The notes under the pieces: generated by a model
Seen by the model: the letters and a program-made list of their open reading frames with translations, nothing else
What the model was told of the DNA's origin: nothing
The model's database searches: none
NCBI GenBank assembly: GCA_903865705.1
Contig: CAIPKT010000145.1
Location: forward strand, 1-36,752
Direction of reading: 5' to 3'
DNA from: an uncultured Chlorobiaceae bacterium
GTDB taxonomy: Bacteria; Bacteroidota; Chlorobiia; Chlorobiales; Chlorobiaceae
DNA length: 36,752 nucleotides
Shown here: piece after piece, positions 17,906 through 25,678 of the stretch
Numbering within the stretch: the first letter of the stretch is position 1
Layout of the letters: every line of letters starts with the position of its first letter
Made by a program: the position numbers and the translations under genes

Positions 17906-18861
17906 GTTGTTATGTTGTAACCGGTTGTGCTGGTTTTATTGGTAGTACCTTGGTTGATCGTCTGCTGGCTGATGGTCATCAGGTGACTGGTGTTGATAAC
18001 TTTTCAACTGGCCAACGCAAATTTCTTGATAAGGCATTGGCACATCAGAATTTTCGGCTGATTGAAATTGATCTTTTGGACCTTGATGCACTGAAAATAG
18101 CGGTAGCCGGTAATGACGCAGTTTTTCATCTTGCAGCGAATGCTGATGTCCGTTTTGGGACTGAGCATCCTCGCAGGGATCTTGAGCAGAATACGATTGC
18201 TACTTATAATGTGCTTGAGGCCATGCGTGCCAACGGGATAAAGAAAATTGCCTTTTCTTCTACAGGGTCTGTATATGGCGAGTCACCGGTTGTGCCAACG
18301 CCTGAAGATGGGCCCTTTCCTATCCAGACTTCACTCTATGGTGCTTCCAAGGCTGCTTGCGAGGGATTGATTGCGGCATACTGCGAGGGGTTTGGGTTTC
18401 AATCATGGATTTTCCGTTTCGTATCTATCCTTGGTGAGCGTTATACCCATGGGCATGTTTTTGATTTTTATCAAAAATTAAAGGCTGATCCTTCATGCCT
18501 GCCGGTGCTTGGCAATGGCAAGCAACGTAAATCGTACCTATATGTTCAGGATTGTATTGATGCGATCCTGCTGGCAATGAACAAGGCTTCCGATAAGGTT
18601 AACATCTTCAATCTTGGTGTTGACGGCTATTGCGAAGTGAACGACTCTGTTGGCTGGATTTGTGATGAGCTTGGTGCTAAGCCTGAACTGCAATATTCAG
18701 GTGGAGACCGTGGCTGGATTGGGGATAATCCCTTCATATTTCTTGATACCCGGAAGATTCAGTCGTTAGGCTGGACTCCAAAAATCGGTATTCGTGAAGG
18801 TGTTATTAAAACAGTAGAGTTTTTACGCAGTAATGAATGGGTATTTGACGCGAGGAGTTGA
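17902..18861 (+). CDS. NAD-dependent UDP-sugar epimerase (GalE-like extended SDR)
   Basis: A 319-residue extended SDR with TGCAGFIGS, DNFSTGQ, HLAANADVR, the catalytic SSTGSVYGE and YGASK (YxxxK), then FRFVSILGERYTHGHV. These features match the UDP-glucose/UDP-GlcNAc 4-epimerase group. A clear ribosome site (AAGGAG, five bases before the ATG) lies inside the end of gtrA. The next gene starts two bases after its stop. It may interconvert the C4 configuration of the sugar later used by the GtrB or GT enzymes, or act together with the dehydrogenase that follows. The specific nucleotide sugar cannot be decided. Confidence 0.88.
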   Translation: MSCYVVTGCAGFIGSTLVDRLLADGHQVTGVDNFSTGQRKFLDKALAHQNFRLIEIDLLDLDALKIAVAGNDAVFHLAANADVRFGTEHPRRDLEQNTIATYNVLEAMRANGIKKIAFSSTGSVYGESPVVPTPEDGPFPIQTSLYGASKAACEGLIAAYCEGFGFQSWIFRFVSILGERYTHGHVFDFYQKLKADPSCLPVLGNGKQRKSYLYVQDCIDAILLAMNKASDKVNIFNLGVDGYCEVNDSVGWICDELGAKPELQYSGGDRGWIGDNPFIFLDTRKIQSLGWTPKIGIREGVIKTVEFLRSNEWVFDARS

Positions 18862-18863
18862 TC

Positions 18864-20168
18864 ATGAAAGTATGTGTACAAGGTCTTTGGCATCTGGGTC
18901 CGGTAACTTCGGCCTGTCTTGCATCTATTGGGCATGATGTGGTGGGGTTGGATATAGATCAAAAAATTGTTGATAGGTTAAGCCAAGGGAAGGCGCCAAT
19001 TTATGAACCTGCTCTTGATCAACTGATAGTTGAAGAAATAGCTATGGGGCGGCTTCGATTTTCAACTGACGGAGCAGATGCGCTCGCCGGTGCGGAAGTG
19101 CTTTGGGTTACATTTGATACTCCTGTTGATGATGATGATCAGGCTGATGTTGAATTTGTTCTAAATCAGATCAAGAGTGTTTTGCCTCTCTTGGCTGATG
19201 GGACAATTGTATTGGTTTCCTCCCAATTGCCCGTAGGCTCAATTCGCAAGCTTGAAGAGTTTGTGTTGGAAAATCTGGCTGAAAAACAGCTCAGCTTTGC
19301 ATGTTCTCCCGAAAACCTCCGACTGGGCAAAGCTCTTGATGTATTCTTGAATCCAGATCGAATAGTGGTCGGCATTCGTAGTGATGATGATCGTTGCAAG
19401 TTGGAAAAATTGTTATTGCCAATAACTGACAGGATAGAATGGATGTCTGTCGAGTCGGCCGAGATGACAAAGCATGCAATCAATGCATTTTTGGCTACAT
19501 CCGTAACGTTTGCCAATGAGATTGCATCAATATGTGAGACGGTTGGAGCTGATGCCAAGGAGGTTGAGCGAGGTTTAAAGAGTGAACAGCGTATTGGGCC
19601 TAAAGCTTACTTGTCTCCAGGCGGTCCTTTTGCCGGAGGGACATTGGCACGTGATATTGAGTTTCTTGGTGTTGCATGCCGTGCAAAACAGTTACTGACC
19701 CCGCTGCTCTCTTCGGTTCGATCTAGTAATGATGAACATAAACATTGGGTGCGTCGAAAGTTGCTTGAGAATTTTGGCGAAATGAAAGGGGTGTTGGTAG
19801 CGGTATGGGGGTTAACCTACAAGCCTGGTACCGATACGTTACGCCGTTCTCTTTCTGTGGAGCTTTGCGACTGGTTGATTGAGCAGGGTGCTCTTGTGCA
19901 TGTGCATGATCCGGTTGTTCAACAATTACCAGATCGATGGACAGATAGAGTGGTAAACCACGTAAAAGCGCTGGATGCGGTGGTCGATGCAGATGCGCTG
20001 GTAATAGGTACCGAATGGCCAGAGTTTCGCGAGGCAGCAGAGAACCTTCTTTCGGTTGTAAAGCCTGATTTGATTGTGATTGATGCCAACAGGCACTTGC
20101 TCAAGGTGGTTGCCGCTTTTGGGCTAAAATATATCGCAGTAGGAACCTCTTTGACTAACAAAGTTTGA
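18864..20168 (+). CDS. UDP-glucose/GDP-mannose dehydrogenase homologue lacking the catalytic Cys
   Basis: A 434-residue member of the three-domain UDPG/MGDP dehydrogenase family. I prefer ATG 18864 (MKVCVQGLWHLG), which has GAGGAG six bases upstream, over the TTG 18858 used by the track. The Rossmann motif is GLWHLG rather than GxGYVG. The central helix has EMTKHAINAFLA with the conserved Lys (203). At the site where UDP-glucose dehydrogenases carry the nucleophilic Cys (GGYCLPKD), this protein reads AGGTLARD, with Thr260 in the Cys position. The C-terminal domain with VWGLTYKPGTDTLRRS is normal. Loss of the thioester Cys suggests that it stops at a two-electron oxidation or does different chemistry. 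The next gene begins three bases after its stop. Confidence 0.85.
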   Translation: MKVCVQGLWHLGPVTSACLASIGHDVVGLDIDQKIVDRLSQGKAPIYEPALDQLIVEEIAMGRLRFSTDGADALAGAEVLWVTFDTPVDDDDQADVEFVLNQIKSVLPLLADGTIVLVSSQLPVGSIRKLEEFVLENLAEKQLSFACSPENLRLGKALDVFLNPDRIVVGIRSDDDRCKLEKLLLPITDRIEWMSVESAEMTKHAINAFLATSVTFANEIASICETVGADAKEVERGLKSEQRIGPKAYLSPGGPFAGGTLARDIEFLGVACRAKQLLTPLLSSVRSSNDEHKHWVRRKLLENFGEMKGVLVAVWGLTYKPGTDTLRRSLSVELCDWLIEQGALVHVHDPVVQQLPDRWTDRVVNHVKALDAVVDADALVIGTEWPEFREAAENLLSVVKPDLIVIDANRHLLKVVAAFGLKYIAVGTSLTNKV

Positions 20169-20171
20169 TTC

Positions 20172-21047
20172 ATGCAAAAAGTTTTATCAGGTAAGGTTGC
20201 CATAGTTACCGGCGCAAATCAGGGACTTGGTTTGTCAATCGCTAAAAAATATGTGCTGGCCGGGGCTGATGTTATGTTATGTGCCCGAAATGCGGCGCTG
20301 TTGAATGAAGTTGAGGCTGATTTTCTCAAAATAACAGAGCCTGGCCAAAAGGTCATTGCCATGGCAATGGATGTTTCTGTTGAGGCTGAAGTGCAGGCTC
20401 TTGTGAAAGAGACGCTCGAGAGGCTCGGTGGTTGCCACATTCTTGTGAATAACGCTGGTATTTATGGGCCTAAAGGTGAGATTGAGTCGGTCGATTGGGC
20501 TGAATGGGTCAAGACAATCGAGATTAACGTGTTCGGTTCCATTTTGATGTGTCGGGCTCTTCTGCCGCATTTTAAAGCGCAAGGGTACGGAAAGGTGATT
20601 CAGCTTTCCGGTGGTGGAGCAACAAACCCATTGCCAAGAATCAGTGCCTATGCAACGTCTAAGGCGGCAATTGTGAGATTTGCCGAGACTCTGGCTGAAG
20701 AGGCCAGGGGTACGGGTATTGATGTTAATGCGGTTGCTCCTGGCGCCTTGAATACCAGGATGCTTGATGAAGTTCTTGAAGCTGGTCCGAAAAAAGTAGG
20801 GCAGGCTTTTTATGATCGGGCTGTAAAGCAAAAAGAGTCAGGTGGAGCTCCGCTTGACCGGGGTGCTGATCTTGCTTTGTTTTTAGCTTCTGCGGAGAGC
20901 GATGGTATTACCGGCAAGCTCATAAGTGCGGTTTGGGATGATTGGGAGCATTGGCCTGAACATGTTGATGATCTGTCATCGAGTGATGTTTATACCCTGC
21001 GCCGTATAGTCGGGCGGGATAGAGGCTTTACCTGGGGGGATAAATGA
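20172..21047 (+). CDS. Classical SDR oxidoreductase
   Basis: The 291-residue protein shows TGANQGLGLSIA, DVS, NNAGIYG, and QLSGGGA with the catalytic Ser, then YATSK (YxxxK) and APGALNTRML. A C-terminal extension of about 45 residues (DDWEHWPEHVDDLSS...) goes beyond the usual 250-residue FabG length. It is coupled by ATGA to the Gfo/Idh gene after it. It likely acts on the product of the Cys-less dehydrogenase or on a heptose intermediate; the substrate is not deducible. Confidence 0.86.
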   Translation: MQKVLSGKVAIVTGANQGLGLSIAKKYVLAGADVMLCARNAALLNEVEADFLKITEPGQKVIAMAMDVSVEAEVQALVKETLERLGGCHILVNNAGIYGPKGEIESVDWAEWVKTIEINVFGSILMCRALLPHFKAQGYGKVIQLSGGGATNPLPRISAYATSKAAIVRFAETLAEEARGTGIDVNAVAPGALNTRMLDEVLEAGPKKVGQAFYDRAVKQKESGGAPLDRGADLALFLASAESDGITGKLISAVWDDWEHWPEHVDDLSSSDVYTLRRIVGRDRGFTWGDK

Positions 21048-22054
21048 GCAGTGTTGAGGGAATATATGGGATCGGGATTGTCGGCTGTGGCATTATTGGC
21101 CAAAAACGGGCAAAAGCGTTGGGAAGCGGAGGACGGCTGGTGGCTTGTGCGGATATTGATATCACCCGTTCTGAATATCTTGCAAAAGGGTCGGGTGCCA
21201 AGGCGTTTCTTGACTGGCACGAGTTGATTGAGTTGCCGGAAGTGGATATCGTGGTTATTGCTACGCTGCATAATTCGCTGGCAGAGATTACGCTGGCAGC
21301 GATCAATGCCGGCAAGCATGTTCTGGTAGAAAAACCTGCTGCACGTTCGGCGACTGAACTTGAGCCGGCCATTGCAGCCGCTGAAAAGCAGAATGTGAAA
21401 GTGCATGTAGGGTTTAATCATCGTTATCACCGTGCGTTGCGCAAGGCAAAGGAGATTGTTGATTCTGGTGAGTTGGGAGAGCTGATGTTTATCCGGGCTC
21501 GCTATGGTCACGGTGCCCGGATTGGTTACGACAGGGAGTGGCGGGCAAATCCTGCGCTTTCCGGTGGTGGTGAGTTGATCGACCAGGGGCCTCATTTAAT
21601 TGACCTTTCGCGTTGGTTTCTCGGCGAGTTTGTTGAGGTGCAGGGTTTTGCCCACACTTATTACTGGGATATGCCGGTCGATGATAATGGTTTTATGATG
21701 CTCAAGACAGAGAAGCAGCAGGTCGCTTTTCTTCATGCTTCGTGCACCGAGTGGAAGAACCTTTTTTCGATGGAGATTTATGGTAGGGCAGGCAAGCTTG
21801 ATATTTCCGGCCTGGGAGGAAGCTATGGTGTGGAACGGTTGACCTACTACAAGATGCTTCCGGAAATGGGGCCTCCGGAAACCACTTCCTGGGAATACCC
21901 GATGGGGGATGACTCCTGGATGGTGGAGATGGCTGAGTTTTATGAGGATATTCGTTTGAATCGCACACCCTCTGCAGGTTTGAATGATGCTTATGAAGCG
22001 CTTAAGATAATTCAGCAAATTTACAAGGAGTCAGGTTATGATCATTGCGCGTAG
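21044..22054 (+). CDS. Gfo/Idh/MocA-family oxidoreductase
   Basis: A 336-residue NAD(P)-dependent oxidoreductase. It has an N-terminal Rossmann fold (GIVGCGIIGQKRAKAL), the EKPAARS motif with the conserved Lys, and the C-terminal alpha/beta domain with GGGELIDQGPHLIDL, where the His is usual for this family. These enzymes oxidise or reduce sugars or sugar nucleotides at a single carbon. The gene overlaps the kinase gene by 17 bases and sits in the heptose operon. With the SDR and the odd dehydrogenase before it, three oxidoreductases lie in a row, implying a multi-step redox change (for example keto formation and reduction). That scheme is inference. Confidence 0.88.
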   Translation: MSSVEGIYGIGIVGCGIIGQKRAKALGSGGRLVACADIDITRSEYLAKGSGAKAFLDWHELIELPEVDIVVIATLHNSLAEITLAAINAGKHVLVEKPAARSATELEPAIAAAEKQNVKVHVGFNHRYHRALRKAKEIVDSGELGELMFIRARYGHGARIGYDREWRANPALSGGGELIDQGPHLIDLSRWFLGEFVEVQGFAHTYYWDMPVDDNGFMMLKTEKQQVAFLHASCTEWKNLFSMEIYGRAGKLDISGLGGSYGVERLTYYKMLPEMGPPETTSWEYPMGDDSWMVEMAEFYEDIRLNRTPSAGLNDAYEALKIIQQIYKESGYDHCA

Positions 22055-23021
22055 TCCTTTGCGCATTACACTGGGTGGTGGTGGTACTGATCTGCCCTCA
22101 TATTACCGGAACAATGAAGGGTTTTTGGTATCGGCTGCTATCGACAAGTATGTCTATGTCACGGTTATGCGACCGTTTACAGAGGGGATCTATCTCAAGT
22201 ATTCGCAACTTGAGCAGGTCAGCAAGATTGTTGATGTACAGCATCCGATTATTCGTGAAGCACTCGACATGCTTGGATTCAGAACGCCTCAGGTTGAAAT
22301 TACAACGCTTGCGGATATCCCGGCTGGCACTGGCCTTGGTTCTTCCGGCAGTTTTACGACAGCCTTGTTGAAAGCATTGTATACTCACCGTAAGCGCCAT
22401 CTACATCAGGAAGAGCTTGCTGAATTGGCGTGCCATATTGAAATTGATCGCCTTGGTGAACCCATTGGCAAACAGGATCAATACATCGCGGCCATTGGAG
22501 GAATTACCTGTTTTACCTTCCATAAAGATGACAAAGTGACTGCTGTGCCCCTGGATATCAGTATGGATACCCTGCTTGATCTTGAGGACAACTTGTTGCT
22601 GTTTTTTACCGGTTTTTCGCGCAGTGCCAGCGGCATTCTCAAAGACCAGCAGGTACGGTCTCAGAAAAACGACGAGGATATGCTCAATAACCTGCACTAT
22701 GTCAAGGATTTAGGTTATCTCAGCAAAGAATCTCTGGAAAATGGCGATACCACTCTTTTTGGTGAGCTGATGCATGAACATTGGGAGCATAAAAAGCGTC
22801 GTTCGGGAGGTATGAGCAATCCTCAGATTGATGAGTGGTATGAGCTGGGTATGAACAACGGTGCCGTTGGAGGGAAACTTGTAGGAGCAGGGGGCGGAGG
22901 ATTTTTGATGTTTATGGCTCGTGACAGGAGCAAATTGCGCTCGGCAATGGCCAATGCCGGATTGGAAGAGGTTCGCTTCCGTTTCGATTTTGAAGGGAGC
23001 AAAGTAATGATGTCCTCCTGA
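22038..23021 (+). CDS. hddA: GHMP-family sugar kinase, HddA-like (D-glycero-D-manno-heptose 7-phosphate kinase)
   Basis: The 327-residue GHMP kinase starts MIIARSPLRITLGGGGTDLPSYY, the N-terminal block typical of HddA and related heptose/fucose kinases. The ATP loop is PAGTGLGSSGSFTTALLKAL (about 95-115), and the C-terminal GHMP motif is GAVGGKLVGAGGGGFLMF. HddA phosphorylates D-glycero-D-manno-heptose 7-phosphate at C1. A good ribosome site (AAGGAG) lies inside the end of the Gfo/Idh gene. A nucleotidyltransferase, a GmhA-like isomerase and a GmhB-like phosphatase follow directly, which supports the heptose assignment. Substrate specificity is still inferred from context. Confidence 0.85.
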   Translation: MIIARSPLRITLGGGGTDLPSYYRNNEGFLVSAAIDKYVYVTVMRPFTEGIYLKYSQLEQVSKIVDVQHPIIREALDMLGFRTPQVEITTLADIPAGTGLGSSGSFTTALLKALYTHRKRHLHQEELAELACHIEIDRLGEPIGKQDQYIAAIGGITCFTFHKDDKVTAVPLDISMDTLLDLEDNLLLFFTGFSRSASGILKDQQVRSQKNDEDMLNNLHYVKDLGYLSKESLENGDTTLFGELMHEHWEHKKRRSGGMSNPQIDEWYELGMNNGAVGGKLVGAGGGGFLMFMARDRSKLRSAMANAGLEEVRFRFDFEGSKVMMSS

Positions 23022-23725
23022 TGCTGCCGGTAGCGATTCTTGCGGGGGGGTTGGCAACACGGTTGCATCCGATTACTGAAACGATTCCCAAGTCGCTTGT
23101 CGACGTTGCAGGAATACCATTTATTGTTCGTCAACTCGACTACCTTCAACACCAAGGCATTACCGACGTCATCCTGTGTATTGGCTACCTTGGTGAACAG
23201 GTGAAAGCACTGGTGGGTGATGGTTCATCTTTTGGGCTGAAGGTTACCTACTCGTGGGATGGTCCAAAGTTAATGGGGACTGGTGGTGCATTAAGGCAGG
23301 CTCTTCCATTATTGGGGGAACAGTTTTTTGTTTTTTATGGAGATTCCTATTTGCCCATAGATTTCAGGAAAGTGGAAAAATCTTTTATTCATAGTTGCAA
23401 GCCTGCATTGATGACGGTTCTCCGTAATGGGGATTTGTGGGACAAGAGCAATGTATTGTTTTTGGATGGCATTCTTATAGAGTATAATAAGCGCAATCCC
23501 ATCCCTGAGATGGCTTATATTGACTACGGACTTGGGATTGTATCTGCTGTCGTTTTAAAAGATGTGCCGCTTGATGAGCCGTTTGATTTGGCTGATATTT
23601 ATCACAATCTCTCAGTTCAGGGCGATTTGGCAGGGTATGAAGTGTTTGAGCGTTTTTATGAGATTGGATCGCTTAAGGGGTTGGAGGAAACCGTTAATTA
23701 TTTTCAAAAGGGAGAAAAAACATGA
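23021..23725 (+). CDS. hddC: Sugar-1-phosphate nucleotidyltransferase, HddC-like
   Basis: A 234-residue NTP-transferase domain protein with the signature LAGGLATRLHPITETIPKSL at the N terminus and the metal site YGDSYLPID at about residue 110. The single compact domain, without a left-handed helix, fits HddC, which makes GDP-D-glycero-alpha-D-manno-heptose from the 1-phosphate. It overlaps the kinase by one base (TGATG) and the SIS gene by four. The nucleotide (GDP, ADP or other) cannot be read from the sequence. Confidence 0.85.
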   Translation: MLPVAILAGGLATRLHPITETIPKSLVDVAGIPFIVRQLDYLQHQGITDVILCIGYLGEQVKALVGDGSSFGLKVTYSWDGPKLMGTGGALRQALPLLGEQFFVFYGDSYLPIDFRKVEKSFIHSCKPALMTVLRNGDLWDKSNVLFLDGILIEYNKRNPIPEMAYIDYGLGIVSAVVLKDVPLDEPFDLADIYHNLSVQGDLAGYEVFERFYEIGSLKGLEETVNYFQKGEKT

Positions 23726-24321
23726 GTTATACCGCTCAGCATTTACATGAGGCCCTGGAAATTATTCGTAGCCTTGATGTTGGTGCCATAGAAAAAATGG
23801 CTGATTTGTTGGTTACGGTAAAAGCAGAGGGTGGCCGGATTTTCTTTTTGGGTGTTGGCGGCAGTGCAGGTAATTGCTCTCATGCAGTAAACGATTTTCG
23901 AAAGATTGTGGGGATTGAATCCTATGCTCCGACAGATAATGTTTCTGAGCTGACTGCGCGTACCAATGATGAGGGTTGGGCAACGATTTTTGCGGGTTGG
24001 CTGCAAACAAGCAAGCTTTCTCCGAAAGATGCGCTTTTTATTTTTTCCGTCGGGGGCGGTAATCTGGAAAAAAATATCAGTCCGAATTTGGTTGAAGCTC
24101 TCAAATATGCCAAAACAGTAGGGGCCAAGGTGGCTGGAGTGGTTGGGCGTGATGGTGGTTATACCGCGCAGGTCGCTGATGCCTGTGTAATCGTGCCGAC
24201 CGTGAACCCTGATAATATAACGCCGCATTCAGAGGCCTTTCAGGCTGTGATCTGGCATCTTCTTGTTTCACATCCCAAGCTGAAGGCCAATCAGACCAAG
24301 TGGGAATCTACCGTTAAATAG
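23722..24321 (+). CDS. SIS-domain phosphosugar isomerase, GmhA-like
   Basis: A 199-residue SIS-domain protein. It has the loop GVGGSAGNCSHAVNDF (about 45-60), the SVGGG phosphate loop, and the C-terminal helix PHSEAFQAVIWHLLV. This is the fold and length of GmhA, which converts sedoheptulose 7-phosphate to D-glycero-D-manno-heptose 7-phosphate. The Zn-binding residues look partly changed: canonical HxxxE reads HAVND here, and the later Gln/His helix is altered though His is kept. So it may use a related substrate. It sits exactly where gmhA belongs, between the nucleotidyltransferase and the phosphatase genes. Confidence 0.8.
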   Translation: MSYTAQHLHEALEIIRSLDVGAIEKMADLLVTVKAEGGRIFFLGVGGSAGNCSHAVNDFRKIVGIESYAPTDNVSELTARTNDEGWATIFAGWLQTSKLSPKDALFIFSVGGGNLEKNISPNLVEALKYAKTVGAKVAGVVGRDGGYTAQVADACVIVPTVNPDNITPHSEAFQAVIWHLLVSHPKLKANQTKWESTVK

Positions 24322-24864
24322 ATGCGAAAGGCTGTTTTTCTTGATCGGGATGGTGTGATTAATCGCGCTATGGTTCGCAATGGTAAACCCTATCCACCAG
24401 CCAATATCAACGAAGTTGAAATATTGCCGGGTGTTTCGGAGGCATTGGCTGCACTGCATGATGCAGGTTTCATGCTGATTGTGGTGACAAACCAGCCCGA
24501 TGTTGCCAGGGGGACAACACCGAAGGCGGTTGTAGAGGAGATCAACCATTATTTGGGAAGGTGTTTGCCTATTGACGAGTTCCGGACTTGTTATCATGAT
24601 GGCGATGACGGTTGCGATTGCCGCAAGCCACTGCCCGGGGCACTGTTGGCAGCAGCACAAATGCATGGTATTGATCTCAATGAGAGCTATATGATTGGTG
24701 ATCGCTGGCGGGATACTGAATCAGGGGTGCGTGCGGGTTGTAAAACTATTTTTATTGATTACGGATACGATGAACAACAGCCGGAATCTTTCACTTTTAG
24801 CGTAAAGTCATTAAAAGAAGCCTCTACAATTATTTTAGGAGAGACCCCTTATGAAAAATATTGA
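24322..24864 (+). CDS. gmhB: HAD-IIIA phosphatase, GmhB-like (heptose 1,7-bisphosphate 7-phosphatase)
   Basis: The 180-residue protein starts with the HAD nucleophile motif FLDRDGVIN, followed by VVTNQP (motif II) and a Zn-binding loop CYHDGDDGCDC, the C-x-H...C-x-C pattern typical of GmhB. KPLPGALLAAA and MIGDRWRDTESG complete motifs III and IV. GmhB removes the 7-phosphate from D-glycero-D-manno-heptose 1,7-bisphosphate. The start codon follows the previous stop directly (TAGATG), and the end overlaps the transaldolase by 14 bases. A histidinol-phosphatase role is possible for the family but unlikely here. Confidence 0.9.
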   Translation: MRKAVFLDRDGVINRAMVRNGKPYPPANINEVEILPGVSEALAALHDAGFMLIVVTNQPDVARGTTPKAVVEEINHYLGRCLPIDEFRTCYHDGDDGCDCRKPLPGALLAAAQMHGIDLNESYMIGDRWRDTESGVRAGCKTIFIDYGYDEQQPESFTFSVKSLKEASTIILGETPYEKY

Positions 24865-25567
24865 AACATTAAAGGTTAAAATCTTTGCAGATGGCGCAGA
24901 TAAAGACGGCATGCTTGAAATGTATGAAAAACCTTACATCAAGGGATTAACGACCAATCCTACCTTGATGAAAAAGGTGGGCATAACCGATTATCGGGCA
25001 TTTTGCAAGGATATTCTTACCCATATCAAGGATAAACCGCTTTCATTTGAAGTTTTTTCGGATGACTTTGACGAAATGGAGCGCCAGGCAATGGAAATTA
25101 CCGGTTGGGGCGAAAATGTTTACGTCAAGATTCCAGTGACCAATACCAGGCAGGAAACCTGTTATGCTCTCGTTAAAAAGTTGGCTGCCCAAAAAGTTAA
25201 ACTGAATGTAACAGCACTGATGACGCTGAATCAGGTGCGTGATGTGGTTGCTTCTCTCAATCCGGATGTTCCAAGTTATGTTTCGGTATTTGCAGGGCGG
25301 ATTGCCGATACTGGTCGTGATCCTGTTCCGATGATGGCCGCTGCCGTCGAGGAGCTTAAAATTGCTCCATCCGCTGAATTGATTTGGGCAAGTCCTCGGG
25401 AATTGCTGAATATCTTTCATGCCAATGATATTGGTTGTCACGTGATTACCGTTACCAATGATATTCTCAAAAAATTATCGTTGGTCGATTATGATCTCGA
25501 TACGTACTCTCTTGATACGGTAAAGATGTTTTATAATGATGCCGTGGCGGCTGGCTTTTCTTTATAA
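24851..25567 (+). CDS. Transaldolase-family protein (small, TalC/F6PA-like)
   Basis: A 238-residue TIM-barrel aldolase of the transaldolase family. Visible signatures are FADGADKDGM, the LTTNPTLM turn, VYVKIPVTN with the Schiff-base Lys, and NVTALMTLNQV. TAGGAG precedes the start by about ten bases. Transaldolase makes sedoheptulose 7-phosphate, the GmhA substrate, so its place right after the GmhA/GmhB-like genes suggests local precursor supply for the heptose. Fructose-6-phosphate aldolase activity cannot be excluded. A 111-base gap without a gene follows; it shows only a weak hairpin around 25617-25634. Confidence 0.85.
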   Translation: MKNIETLKVKIFADGADKDGMLEMYEKPYIKGLTTNPTLMKKVGITDYRAFCKDILTHIKDKPLSFEVFSDDFDEMERQAMEITGWGENVYVKIPVTNTRQETCYALVKKLAAQKVKLNVTALMTLNQVRDVVASLNPDVPSYVSVFAGRIADTGRDPVPMMAAAVEELKIAPSAELIWASPRELLNIFHANDIGCHVITVTNDILKKLSLVDYDLDTYSLDTVKMFYNDAVAAGFSL

Positions 25568-25678
25568 GGTTACCGTTTTTATGATATTGAGTTGAGTACC
25601 GATGTTTTGCCCAATGCTTATCAAAATTGATAGGTAATTAAGTTTGTGAAAATTAAGATAATCAGGGCTAAAATTTAG

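Noticed and set aside
18858-18866. TTG start for the dehydrogenase homologue
   Set aside because: ATG 18864 has GAGGAG six bases upstream, while the TTG sits directly on that ribosome site.
20277-20831. 184-aa minus-strand ORF
   Set aside because: It is the antisense shadow of the SDR at 20172-21047 and has no recognisable motif.
20990-21595. 201-aa minus-strand ORF
   Set aside because: It is antisense to the Gfo/Idh gene, which carries good motifs and operon overlaps.
23743-24228. 161-aa minus-strand ORF
   Set aside because: It is antisense to the GmhA-like gene, with no family features.
25617-25634. Hairpin CTTATCA-AAAT-TGATAGG after the transaldolase as a terminator
   Set aside because: The stem is AT-rich with one G-T pair and no T-run follows.
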